Source: Clostridium sartagoforme (lineage in GTDB: Bacteria > Bacillota > Clostridia > Clostridiales > Clostridiaceae). Taken from it: a stretch of DNA of 64,000 nt. Positions 54,402-63,121 of the stretch are shown in pieces (the stretch's first letter is position 1; the number at the start of each line of letters is the position of its first letter). The stretch is from assembly GCF_004794105.1 (NCBI RefSeq), contig NZ_SRYR01000001.1:1-64000 (forward strand), written 5' to 3'. The notes beneath the pieces are model-generated. The model saw only the letters and a program-made list of their open reading frames with translations, was not told where the DNA came from and searched no databases. The position numbers and the translations under genes were made by a program.

Positions 54402-54853
54402 TGGAATCAATTATACAGAAAGAATGCATTATATTTGATATAGAAGAAAAAGAAAAGAATGAAGCAATATTAACATTAGTAAAGAGGTTGAAAGAACAAG
54501 GTGCAATAACTACTACAGATAAGTTTTACGAAGATGTCCTTGCAAGAGAAAAATTATCTCCAACTTCAATAGGAAATGATATTGGACTTCCACATGGTAA
54601 GACAGAAAACGTTTTGAGACCAGCTATTTGTTTTGGTAGGTTGAAGGATAAAATTTTATGGAATCCTGAAACAGGGGAATTAGCTAATATAATAATTTTA
54701 ATAGCTGTTCCAGGGAATGATGAAGAAAATACTCATATAAAAATAATATCAAGATTAGCTAGACAGCTAATGCATAAGGAATTTATTGATAAGTTATTAA
54801 TTAGTGATAAAGAAGAAATTTTTAATATGTTAAGGGAAGGATTAGGTGAATAA
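54398..54853 (+). CDS. PTS fructose/mannitol-family EIIA component
   Basis: Cytoplasmic phosphocarrier of 151 residues. The active His lies in GNDIGLPHGKTENV (near 68), the EIIA-2 (fructose/mannitol) signature. It accepts phosphate from HPr and passes it to the EIIB encoded two genes on. Start ATG-ATG at 54398, overlapping the regulator stop; RBS GGAGGTAA. Part of a four-gene operon: regulator, EIIA, EIIC, EIIB. Confidence 0.92.
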   Translation: MMESIIQKECIIFDIEEKEKNEAILTLVKRLKEQGAITTTDKFYEDVLAREKLSPTSIGNDIGLPHGKTENVLRPAICFGRLKDKILWNPETGELANIIILIAVPGNDEENTHIKIISRLARQLMHKEFIDKLLISDKEEIFNMLREGLGE

Positions 54854-54854
54854 A

Positions 54855-55913
54855 ATGAATTGGAAAAAAAGTTTATCAGATTTAAAGAGACATACGCTAA
54901 CAGGAACATCACATATGATTCCATTTATAGTTGCAGGAGGAATATTATTTTCTCTATCAGTAATGTTAAATGATGTTCCTGCAACTCCAACAGAAGGATG
55001 GCTAGCAGGATTAGCACAAATAGGTTTAGCAGGATTAACATTATTTATACCAGTTTTAGGTGGATATATTGCATATTCTATTGCTGATAAGCCAGGACTA
55101 GCACCAGGTATGTTAGGTGCATATTTAGCAAAAGAAGTTGGGGCTGGATTTCTTGGAGGAATGATTGCTGGATATATAGCTGGGGTTGTTGTAAAGCAAT
55201 TAAAAAGAATTAAGCTTCCTACTTCATTAAAATCATTAGGATCAATATTCTTATATCCTTTATTCGGTACTTTAATTACAGGTGGTATTATTATTTGGGT
55301 AATAGGAGCTCCAATTGCAGCTCTTATGACTGGATTAACAGATTGGTTAGCAGGATTAGGTGATATCGGTAAAGTACCGCTAGCAACTATTTTAGGTAGT
55401 ATGACTGCTTTTGATATGGGAGGTCCAATAAATAAGGTTGCTACATTATTTGCTCAAACTCAAGTAGACACATTACCATACTTAATGGGTGGTGTTGGTG
55501 TTGCAATTTGTACACCTCCAATAGGAATGGGATTAGCTACATTATTAGCTCCTAAAAAATATAATACTGAAGAGAAAGAAGCTGGTAAAGGTGCTTTATT
55601 AATGGGATGTGTAGGAATTACAGAAGGTGCAATACCATTTGCAGCTAATGATCCATTGCGTGTTATACCATCTATTATGGTTGGAGCTGCAGTTGGGAAT
55701 ATTATTCCATTCTTATTTGGAGTTTTAAATCATGCTCCTTGGGGTGGACTTATAGTGTTACCAGTTGTTGAAGGAAAACTTGGATATATAATAGGTATAG
55801 TTGTTGGATCTTTAGTAACAGCGATAATGGTTAATTTATTAAAGAAAACAAATAAAGATAGTGAAGTTAAAGTAGAAGAAGAAGATTTTGATTTAGAATT
55901 TGAAGAAGTTTAA
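54855..55913 (+). CDS. PTS fructose-family EIIC permease
   Basis: Membrane sugar channel of about 352 residues with around nine helices. It starts LSDLKRHTLTGTSHMIPFIV, the canonical fructose-family EIIC opening. Later motifs include AFDMGGPINKVA and GITEGAIPFAANDP, the substrate-binding GITE segment. The family includes carriers for fructose, mannose derivatives and 2-O-mannosylglycerate. GH92 neighbours favour a mannose-related substrate. A GTG at 54846 is in frame but overlaps AGGTGA, so the ATG at 54855 is preferred. Confidence 0.92.
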   Translation: MNWKKSLSDLKRHTLTGTSHMIPFIVAGGILFSLSVMLNDVPATPTEGWLAGLAQIGLAGLTLFIPVLGGYIAYSIADKPGLAPGMLGAYLAKEVGAGFLGGMIAGYIAGVVVKQLKRIKLPTSLKSLGSIFLYPLFGTLITGGIIIWVIGAPIAALMTGLTDWLAGLGDIGKVPLATILGSMTAFDMGGPINKVATLFAQTQVDTLPYLMGGVGVAICTPPIGMGLATLLAPKKYNTEEKEAGKGALLMGCVGITEGAIPFAANDPLRVIPSIMVGAAVGNIIPFLFGVLNHAPWGGLIVLPVVEGKLGYIIGIVVGSLVTAIMVNLLKKTNKDSEVKVEEEDFDLEFEEV

Positions 55914-55929
55914 AAGGAGTTGTAAAAAT

Positions 55930-56238
55930 ATGAAAATTGTAGGAGTTACATCTTGTCCCTCAGGAGTTGCACATACTTATATGGCAGCAGAAGCATTAGT
56001 TTTAGCAGGTAAGAATCATGGAGTTGAAGTAATTGTAGAGACTCAAGGAGGATCAGGAATAGAAAATCAATTAAAGAAAAAAGATATTGATGAAGCAGTG
56101 TGCGTAATATTAACAAATGATGTTTCTATAAAAGGTGAAGAAAGATTTAAGGGAAAGAAAGTTCTAAGAATGGGGGTATCAGATGTTATAAAAAAAGCTG
56201 ATGCTATAGTAACAAAAATAGTAAAGACATTCAAATAA
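55930..56238 (+). CDS. PTS fructose-family EIIB component
   Basis: 102-residue phosphocarrier with the active Cys in TSCPSGVAHTYMA (Cys9), the fructose-type EIIB signature, and ETQGGSGIENQL following. An ATG at 55900 in frame lies inside EIIC and adds ten unlike residues; AAAAGGAG at 55912-55919 serves the ATG at 55930. Separate IIA, IIB and IIC chains resemble the split carriers of Clostridia. Confidence 0.92.
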   Translation: MKIVGVTSCPSGVAHTYMAAEALVLAGKNHGVEVIVETQGGSGIENQLKKKDIDEAVCVILTNDVSIKGEERFKGKKVLRMGVSDVIKKADAIVTKIVKTFK

Positions 56239-56281
56239 TAAAAAGTCATATAAGGATTACACTTAAATATTAAAAGAGAGC

Positions 56282-56330
56282 GACAGTAGATATATTTACA
56301 TAAAAATAATTTATCTACTGTCTTTTATTT
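56282..56330 (+). terminator. Terminator between PTS operon and GH92 gene
   Basis: An 11-bp stem (56282-56292 with 56312-56322) followed by a T-rich tract. It is placed 43 bases after the EIIB stop; readthrough could still link the PTS and GH92 genes. Confidence 0.75.
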
Positions 56331-56389
56331 AATCAATATATAAATATTTACGTGGAATTATAAATTTATTATGAAAGGATTGAGTGGTT

Positions 56390-59300
56390 ATGGGAAAAAA
56401 ATTTTTAGCATCATTATTAGCTTCATTTATGCTTGTAACAATGCTTCCTACAAATAGAATTACAGTTAATGCAGCAGTTTTTGATAAAAATTTAACTACA
56501 AACGCAAATACAAAGCCAGAAAAAGAAATGCTATTTGAAACATCTTTTGAAGAGAATGAAGAGGATAAGGAATTTTTAAATTCTACTATTGATGAAAAAA
56601 AGGGAAGCAACAATGTATTGGGGCTACCAAAAGAAGTAGTTATTGACGGAAGTATTAATAATGAAATAATTTTATCTAGTATTAAATCAAGTCCAAGTTT
56701 TAATGATAATGAAATTGCAGAAAACTTATTTGATGATTCAGTTAATACAAAATTTTTAGTTAATGATAAAAATGGTGTAAATAGTACAAATCCTGCTTGG
56801 GTGTCATTTGAAGTTAAAGAGAAAGTATTAATTGATAGATATCAGATTGCAGCAGCAAATGATGCTCAAGAACGTGATCCAAAGTCTTGGAAATTACTTG
56901 GATCCAATGATGGAGAAAAGTGGGATATTTTAGATTCTCAAAGCAATCAAACTTTCTCAACTAGATTCGAAAGAAAAGAATACAAAATTAATAATTCTGT
57001 AGAATATAAATACTTTAAATTGGAAATTACTGAAATTTATAAATCCAATGGAAACATGGTTCAATGGTCGGAGTTAAACTTAGGTACTGGAATAAAAGAA
57101 GATGAAGAAACAGCTAACAAAATGACAACAGTAATCACTAAGGGACCTTCAGAAACATGGAATCAAGCTTCAGGAAAGGGGTGGACTGGAAGTAAAGCAG
57201 TTGAAGTAGCAGGAGTTCATGAAGGGAATGAAAGAGCTTATTCCTATAATGTAATTTATAAGGATTTAAATATTAAAGTAAGTGAGGATACAAATTTAAG
57301 CTATACTATTTTTCCAAGTATGCTTGATGAAAGAGATTATGATTATGAATATACTCAAATGCATATTGCAGTTGATGTAGAATTTAGTGATGGCTCATTT
57401 TTAAGTGATCTAAATGCAATAGATCAATATGATACTAAGTTAAATCCTCAAGCACAGGGAGATAGTAAAATACTAACAACAAATCAATGGAACTATATAG
57501 CAAGTAATATAGGTAGTGTAGCAGACGGAAAGATAATTAAGAATATTTTAATTGCATATGACAATAATGAAAATCCAAAAGAAGATAATGCAAAATTTAA
57601 GACATATATTGATGATTTAAAAATTTATAATGAAGAATCAGTTACTGTTACTCATAAATCAGACTACGTTAATATATTACGTGGGACAAATGATTCGCCA
57701 AGTTTTTCTCGTGGATTAACAGTACCAGCAGTAACAATGCCTCATGGTTTCAATTTTTTTGTACCAGCAACCAATTCAAATGATAATAAAATTTATAATT
57801 ATCAATTAGAGGGTAACTCGCTAAAACATATTACTATTTCTCATGAACCATCTTACTGGGTTGGAGATCGTGGAACATGGCAATTTATGATAAATACCTC
57901 AATTGATGCTACAAAAGTAACTAATGGAGATCAAATAAATGCATCCGCACGTCAAGCAGAGTTTACTCATGAAAATGAAACTGCAAAAGCACACTATTAT
58001 TCAGTAAACTTTAATGAAGGATCAAATGCAAGCAATTCTAAAATGGAAGTTACTCCAACTGTACATGGGTCAGTTGTAAAATTCACATTTGATAAAGACT
58101 CCCAAAATAGAAATATAATATTTGATTCTACAAGAGCAAATGGAACATTAGAATTTAATGATGATGGGACATTTGAAGCATCAAGCAATCACAATAGTAA
58201 TGGTATGGAAACTATGTATATTTATGGTGAATTTTCTGAAAAGCCAGATTATACAAGTACTCAAAATACTAAACAAGGAATAGCAAGCTTTAATAGTGAA
58301 GTTGTTGAAATGAAACTTGCTACTTCATTTATAAGTATTGAACAAGCAAAGAAAAACCTTGAACTAGAAATAACTAATACTGATAATTTTGATTCAATTT
58401 TTACTAAGGCTCAAGATACTTGGGATGATACATTAGATATGATAGATGTTAAAGGTGCAAGCAATGATCAATTAACAACATTATACTCTAATTTATATAG
58501 ATTGAATGCTTATCCTAATCTATTATCAGAAAATACAGGAACTAATGATAATCCAACTTGGGAATATAGATCACCATATGGAGATCATGATGTAGTAGAG
58601 GGAAAATTATATTATAATAATGGTTTCTGGGATACTTATCGTACAGCCTGGGCTGCATATGCACTATTTACACCAGAAAAGGATACTGAATTATTAAATG
58701 GTTTAGTTCAACATTATCTTGATCAAGGTTATGTACCAAGATGGATAGCTCCAGGTGGAACTAATTCAATGGTTGGTACAAGTTCTGATGTTATATTTGG
58801 TGATGCTATTGCAAAGGGAATAGACTTTGATTGGCAAAGTGCTTATGAATCAGCAATTAAAAATGCAGCAGTTGCAGTTGATTCTTCAAATTTAACAAAT
58901 GGTGGGCGTGCACAATTAAATAAATCTATTTTTGAAGGATATACAGCACACAACTTACAAGGTGAAGGTTTCTCTTGGTCAATTGAAGGTTATATAAATG
59001 ACTATGGAATTTATAAACTTGCAGAAAAATTAGGATATGAAGATGAGGCAGAGTATTATTTAAATAGAGCATTAAATTATTCTAGATTATTTAGTTCTAC
59101 AGGTGATACAGTAAATGATAAATGGTTAAGAGGAAAAAACTCTAATGGAGATTGGTCATATTCAGATGAAGATTTTAATCCATTCTTCTGGGGCGATGAT
59201 TATACTGAAACTAATGCATTTAACATGTCAGTTTCTGTAACACAAGATGCACAAGGTTTAGCTAATTTATATGGTGGAAGAGATGCTCTAGCTGAAAAGC

Positions 59301-62300
59301 TTGATACGATTTTAGAAACTAATGGAGATTATTGGGGATATGGAGCTGTAGAAAGCGTAGGTGGTATTCATGAACAAAAAGAAGCAAGAGAAGTTAAATT
59401 AGGACAATATGGACATTCAAATCAACCTTCACATCATATTCCATATATGTATAATTACGCTGGGCAACCATGGAAAACTCAAAAATATGTAAGAGATATA
59501 TTAGACAGATTATATGTTGGAAGTGACTTTGGACAAGGTTATATTGGAGATGAAGATAACGGTGAGATGAGTGCATGGTATATATTCTCTGCACTAGGTT
59601 TCTATCCAGTATCAATGGGAAATGATGAATATGCAATTGGTTCGCCATTATTTGAAGAAATGACAGTTCATTTAGAGAATGGTAATAGTATTACAGTAAA
59701 AGCTAATAACAATAGTGATGAAAATATTTATATTCAATCAATGAAATTAAATGGGGAAGATTATAATAAAAATTATTTAAAACACTCAGATATTGCCAAT
59801 GGTGCTATAATTGAGTTTACTATGGGAAATACACCTAATATAAATTGGGGTTCAAGTGAAGATTCTTTACCTACATCAATTACAAAGAATGATGAGATAC
59901 CAAATCCATTAGAAGATGTAACTATAACAAGTGTAAAAGAAATTGATGAACCATCTCAAGATGTATATTCTGACAGTGTTTATTCAAATGTAAAAGATAT
60001 AAGAAATCTTTTTGATAATGATTCTAATACTTCAGCAATGTTAAATGATACTGGTAATAGTGAAATTATTTATAACTTCATTAAACCAACAAAAGTAAGT
60101 ATGCTTACATTAACATCAGGTAGAACTGGAGAGGCTCCTAGTGCTTATAAATTAAGTGGAAGTAATGATGGAACAGAATGGGAAGTTGTTGATGAAAGAA
60201 GTAATTTAGAATTTCAATGGCAGCGTTATACTAGACCATTTAAATTAAAAGAAGAAAAATCATTTACAAAATATAAATTAGAATTAGTAGGTGGTACAGC
60301 TTTATCAGAAATAGAGTTATTAGGACAAGAAGGAGATACTTCTGGAATTGATGTAAATGTATTAAATAAATTAATTATAAGCGCAAGAACAATTGATCAA
60401 AGTAATTTACCACAAGCTGGTAAAGATCTATTGAATGATGCAATTAAAAATGCAGAAGCTGTTGCTAATAATGAAAATTCTACTCATGATGAAATTGTTA
60501 ATCAATATAATGAATTAAATAGCGTTATTAGAAGAATCAATTCTATAAAAATAGCTAAAGATCGCTTAGAAGCAGAAGATTTTAGCGCAGCACATTCAAG
60601 TATTGTAAATGATGGAGAAAATATTGGTGGAGTAAAGAAAGATACTTGGGTTAAATACAATGATATTAGCTTTGATGGAAATGAAGATAGTTTAGAAATC
60701 TATTATTCTGCTCAAGAAATGGATGCTGGTGGATATATTGAATTGCATATAGATAGCATGGATAGTGAAGCGTTTGCAAAAATAGATGTACCAGTAACAG
60801 GTACTGATTGGAATAATTATGTTCTTGTAGAAGGTGATTTACTAAAGAATATCGAAGCAGGTTTACATGATGTATATTTAGTATTTAAGAATGATACAGA
60901 GAAAGCATATGTATCTAATGTAGATTACTTCAGATTTGGTAATAAAATAGATGCAGATATAACTAAAATTGGTGAAGGAAATATAATTAAAGGAAATGGA
61001 TATGAGGGTAGACCTTATACAATGACTTTTGATGGAGACGTAAGATATGTATTTGTTAATGGTGTATCAGTAGATTTTGATAAGGAAAATAAATCATATA
61101 CATTAGATAATTTAGAACCTGACACTAAGATTGTTGTTGTATTCGGAGAATTAGTTCCTTACGAAATTACAACTGAAGTTCAAGGTGGAAAAGCTGATGT
61201 TGAGATAAATAAAAATCAAGCAGTAGGATATGAAGAAATAACATTGAAAATTAAAAACATCGAAGAAGGAAAACTTTTATCAAAAGTGAAATTTAATGGA
61301 GAAGAGGTACAAGTTCCAAATTCTAGTGAAGGTGTTTATACTATTAAATTAATAATGCCATTTGAAGATTCTAAAATAGAAGTTATTCTAGAAGATAAAA
61401 TAGAAATGCTTAATATTAAAGTTAATCAATCAGAGCATGGAATGGTTACTACCACAGCAATAGATAATAAAATAACTAAAGGAGAGGATTTAATAATTAA
61501 TATAACTCCAGAAAGTGGCTATAAGTTAGAAGCATTAGTTATAAATGGAGAAGATGTAACAAGTTCAGTAAAAAATGAAATGCTATTGTATAAATCAGTA
61601 ATGGAAGATTTAGAAATTAGCGCTACATTTGTTATAGATACAAATAAAGAAAGCATAATTCAAATGATTACAGCTGCAAATAAAGTAATAGAAAAAGGAT
61701 TATTAGAGGGAGTTGACAAAAGTATTGTTGATGAATTTAATAAGGCTTTAGAAAATGCAATTAAAGTAAATGAAGATAAAAATTCAACACAACAAGAAAT
61801 TGATGAAGCTGCTAATGCTTTAAGGGTTTCAATTGAAAATGTACTTGACTTTGAAAGAGTTGATAAGGAAGCATTAATAGCATTAATAGAAAAAATTAAT
61901 GGATTAGATGAAAAAGAATATATATCTGGAACTTGGAATAAGCTACAAAAGCAATTGGAAATTGCAAATAAAGTAGTTGCTGATGAAAATGCTTTAGGAA
62001 AAGAAGTGACTAAAGCCTATGAAGATTTATTAAAATCGTTCTTAGAATTAAGATTAAAACCAAGTAAGGAAAAGTTAGAAGAGTTAATAAATAAGGCAGA
62101 AAGCGTTGATAGAGATAATTATACAGAAAAGAGCTTGAAGGCTTTAGACAAGGCTTTAGCAAACGCAAAAGAAGTATTTTTAGATGAAGAAGCAACAGAA
62201 AAAGAAATTGCTAAGGTTGAAAAAAATTTAGAAGTTGCTTTAAATAGCTTAGTTGAAAAAGATAATAATGAAGATAAGCCAGGTAATGGAGACAATAACG

Positions 62301-62482
62301 GAAATGAAAGCAACAATGGAAATAATAATGGAAATAACGATGAAAATAATGAAGGTAAGACAAACAATGGAGGAAAACTACCTAACACAGGTGGAACTTC
62401 AGCAGTTGCAACAGGATTAATAGGTTTAGCGGTAGCAGGATCAGGAGTAGCTATATTCAAGAAAAAAAATAGAAGAAAGTAA
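56390..62482 (+). CDS. Cell-wall-anchored GH92 alpha-mannosidase, multidomain
   Basis: About 2030 residues. Layout: signal peptide (1-28); discoidin/F5-8C (CBM32-like) domain (about 80-215); beta-sandwich (about 225-420); GH92 region (about 424-1150) with YINDYGIYKLAEK, FNMSVSVTQDAQGLANLYGG and the catalytic GDEDNGEMSAWYIFSALGFY segment; second discoidin domain (about 1175-1310); FIVAR repeat (1320-1380); CBM6-like domain (1392-1512); beta-rich repeats (1515-1745); three FIVAR repeats (1752-1953); Asn-rich linker; LPNTG sortase signal near 1997; membrane helix; basic tail. GH92 enzymes are calcium-dependent exo-alpha-mannosidases. A GTG at 56384 is in frame; AAAGGA fits the ATG at 56390. Substrate is likely host N-glycan or yeast mannan. 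Confidence 0.9.
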   Translation: MGKKFLASLLASFMLVTMLPTNRITVNAAVFDKNLTTNANTKPEKEMLFETSFEENEEDKEFLNSTIDEKKGSNNVLGLPKEVVIDGSINNEIILSSIKSSPSFNDNEIAENLFDDSVNTKFLVNDKNGVNSTNPAWVSFEVKEKVLIDRYQIAAANDAQERDPKSWKLLGSNDGEKWDILDSQSNQTFSTRFERKEYKINNSVEYKYFKLEITEIYKSNGNMVQWSELNLGTGIKEDEETANKMTTVITKGPSETWNQASGKGWTGSKAVEVAGVHEGNERAYSYNVIYKDLNIKVSEDTNLSYTIFPSMLDERDYDYEYTQMHIAVDVEFSDGSFLSDLNAIDQYDTKLNPQAQGDSKILTTNQWNYIASNIGSVADGKIIKNILIAYDNNENPKEDNAKFKTYIDDLKIYNEESVTVTHKSDYVNILRGTNDSPSFSRGLTVPAVTMPHGFNFFVPATNSNDNKIYNYQLEGNSLKHITISHEPSYWVGDRGTWQFMINTSIDATKVTNGDQINASARQAEFTHENETAKAHYYSVNFNEGSNASNSKMEVTPTVHGSVVKFTFDKDSQNRNIIFDSTRANGTLEFNDDGTFEASSNHNSNGMETMYIYGEFSEKPDYTSTQNTKQGIASFNSEVVEMKLATSFISIEQAKKNLELEITNTDNFDSIFTKAQDTWDDTLDMIDVKGASNDQLTTLYSNLYRLNAYPNLLSENTGTNDNPTWEYRSPYGDHDVVEGKLYYNNGFWDTYRTAWAAYALFTPEKDTELLNGLVQHYLDQGYVPRWIAPGGTNSMVGTSSDVIFGDAIAKGIDFDWQSAYESAIKNAAVAVDSSNLTNGGRAQLNKSIFEGYTAHNLQGEGFSWSIEGYINDYGIYKLAEKLGYEDEAEYYLNRALNYSRLFSSTGDTVNDKWLRGKNSNGDWSYSDEDFNPFFWGDDYTETNAFNMSVSVTQDAQGLANLYGGRDALAEKLDTILETNGDYWGYGAVESVGGIHEQKEAREVKLGQYGHSNQPSHHIPYMYNYAGQPWKTQKYVRDILDRLYVGSDFGQGYIGDEDNGEMSAWYIFSALGFYPVSMGNDEYAIGSPLFEEMTVHLENGNSITVKANNNSDENIYIQSMKLNGEDYNKNYLKHSDIANGAIIEFTMGNTPNINWGSSEDSLPTSITKNDEIPNPLEDVTITSVKEIDEPSQDVYSDSVYSNVKDIRNLFDNDSNTSAMLNDTGNSEIIYNFIKPTKVSMLTLTSGRTGEAPSAYKLSGSNDGTEWEVVDERSNLEFQWQRYTRPFKLKEEKSFTKYKLELVGGTALSEIELLGQEGDTSGIDVNVLNKLIISARTIDQSNLPQAGKDLLNDAIKNAEAVANNENSTHDEIVNQYNELNSVIRRINSIKIAKDRLEAEDFSAAHSSIVNDGENIGGVKKDTWVKYNDISFDGNEDSLEIYYSAQEMDAGGYIELHIDSMDSEAFAKIDVPVTGTDWNNYVLVEGDLLKNIEAGLHDVYLVFKNDTEKAYVSNVDYFRFGNKIDADITKIGEGNIIKGNGYEGRPYTMTFDGDVRYVFVNGVSVDFDKENKSYTLDNLEPDTKIVVVFGELVPYEITTEVQGGKADVEINKNQAVGYEEITLKIKNIEEGKLLSKVKFNGEEVQVPNSSEGVYTIKLIMPFEDSKIEVILEDKIEMLNIKVNQSEHGMVTTTAIDNKITKGEDLIINITPESGYKLEALVINGEDVTSSVKNEMLLYKSVMEDLEISATFVIDTNKESIIQMITAANKVIEKGLLEGVDKSIVDEFNKALENAIKVNEDKNSTQQEIDEAANALRVSIENVLDFERVDKEALIALIEKINGLDEKEYISGTWNKLQKQLEIANKVVADENALGKEVTKAYEDLLKSFLELRLKPSKEKLEELINKAESVDRDNYTEKSLKALDKALANAKEVFLDEEATEKEIAKVEKNLEVALNSLVEKDNNEDKPGNGDNNGNESNNGNNNGNNDENNEGKTNNGGKLPNTGGTSAVATGLIGLAVAGSGVAIFKKKNRRK

Positions 62483-62585
62483 TATTAAACAGTATATATA
62501 TTAGCAAATAGAATTTTTGGAATTAGCAAACACTATAAAATATTAAGTGGCAATATCAAAATGAATATTTATACTATACTAAATG

Positions 62586-62618
62586 AAAGAGGTTTCTTAA
62601 ATAGGAAACCTCTTTTGG
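62586..62618 (+). terminator. Terminator after the anchored GH92 gene
   Basis: An 11-bp stem (AAAGAGGTTTC 62586-62596 with GAAACCTCTTT 62605-62615), with T residues at its 3' end. Confidence 0.8.
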
Positions 62619-62704
62619 ATTTAAATGGTGAATAACTTAGAGGTGTTTCTTGATAGATGGAAATTTATAAAAAAAATACCTAATTTACTTGGTAAAAGTT
62701 ATGA

Positions 62705-62781
62705 AAAAAAAGTTACAAAATCTATAACTTACAAACGTAATATTTTACATATATAATTATTATTGCTATAAGTGATTTATT
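62705..62781 (+). promoter_or_regulatory. Shared upstream block (copy B) and promoter of the second GH92 gene
   Basis: Ungapped homologue of 52274-52350 (57/77 identical). The -10 is TATAAT (62752-62757), 17 bp after TTACAA (62729-62734). GTTACAAAATCTATAAC just upstream has inverted GTTA/TAAC ends and could be an operator. Confidence 0.65.
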
Positions 62782-62843
62782 CAAAATAGAATAATTACTA
62801 AGTGATGAATGGTGGAAGAGTCGATTATTTGTAATACAACAAA

Positions 62844-62857
62844 AGAAAACGATATCT
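62844..62857 (+). promoter_or_regulatory. Candidate CcpA (cre) site
   Basis: AGAAAACGATATCT fits 12 of 14 positions of the cre consensus TGWAARCGYTWNCW. It lies about 90 bp downstream of the proposed promoter, where CcpA would act as a roadblock. Confidence 0.4.
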
Positions 62858-63018
62858 TTAATTTTGATAAATATAATATCTTTTATGTAATTAATATATA
62901 AAGTTATATAGAATTATTGATTTATACTGTTTATTTTCTTTAAATAATTAGCTAATATAACTATCACTTTTTTACTTACAAAAATATACTTAAGTGATAA
63001 GTTTATGTTAATAAAATT

Positions 63019-63051
63019 GAAACATATAAGTTTATTAATATTATATGTTTC
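63019..63051 (+). promoter_or_regulatory. Perfect 11-bp stem-loop in the GH92 leader
   Basis: GAAACATATAA (63019-63029) pairs with TTATATGTTTC (63041-63051). No T-run follows, so it is not a plain terminator. It may be an mRNA-stabilising or protein-binding hairpin, 70 bases before the start codon. Confidence 0.45.
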
Positions 63052-63121
63052 AAGAAGATCAATTTAGAAAGCTATTTTAGTTTTCTAAAGTAAAATAATA
63101 ATATTTTAAGGGGGAGAAAAG

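Larger units (their letters stand above)
62483..63121. other. Gene-free 639-base region: terminator and complex leader of the second GH92 gene
   Basis: A terminator (62586-62616) is followed by the shared 77-nt block (62705-62781), a TAAGTGAT motif repeated at 62769, 62799 and 62991 with an inverted copy at 62963, a cre-like site (62844-62857) and two A/T stem-loops (62962-62999; 63019-63051). No gene is supported. Confidence 0.6.

Noticed and set aside
62962..63051. LicT/SacY-type antiterminator target before the second GH92 gene
   Set aside because: The stem-loops lack the conserved RAT bases and no T-run terminator overlaps them.
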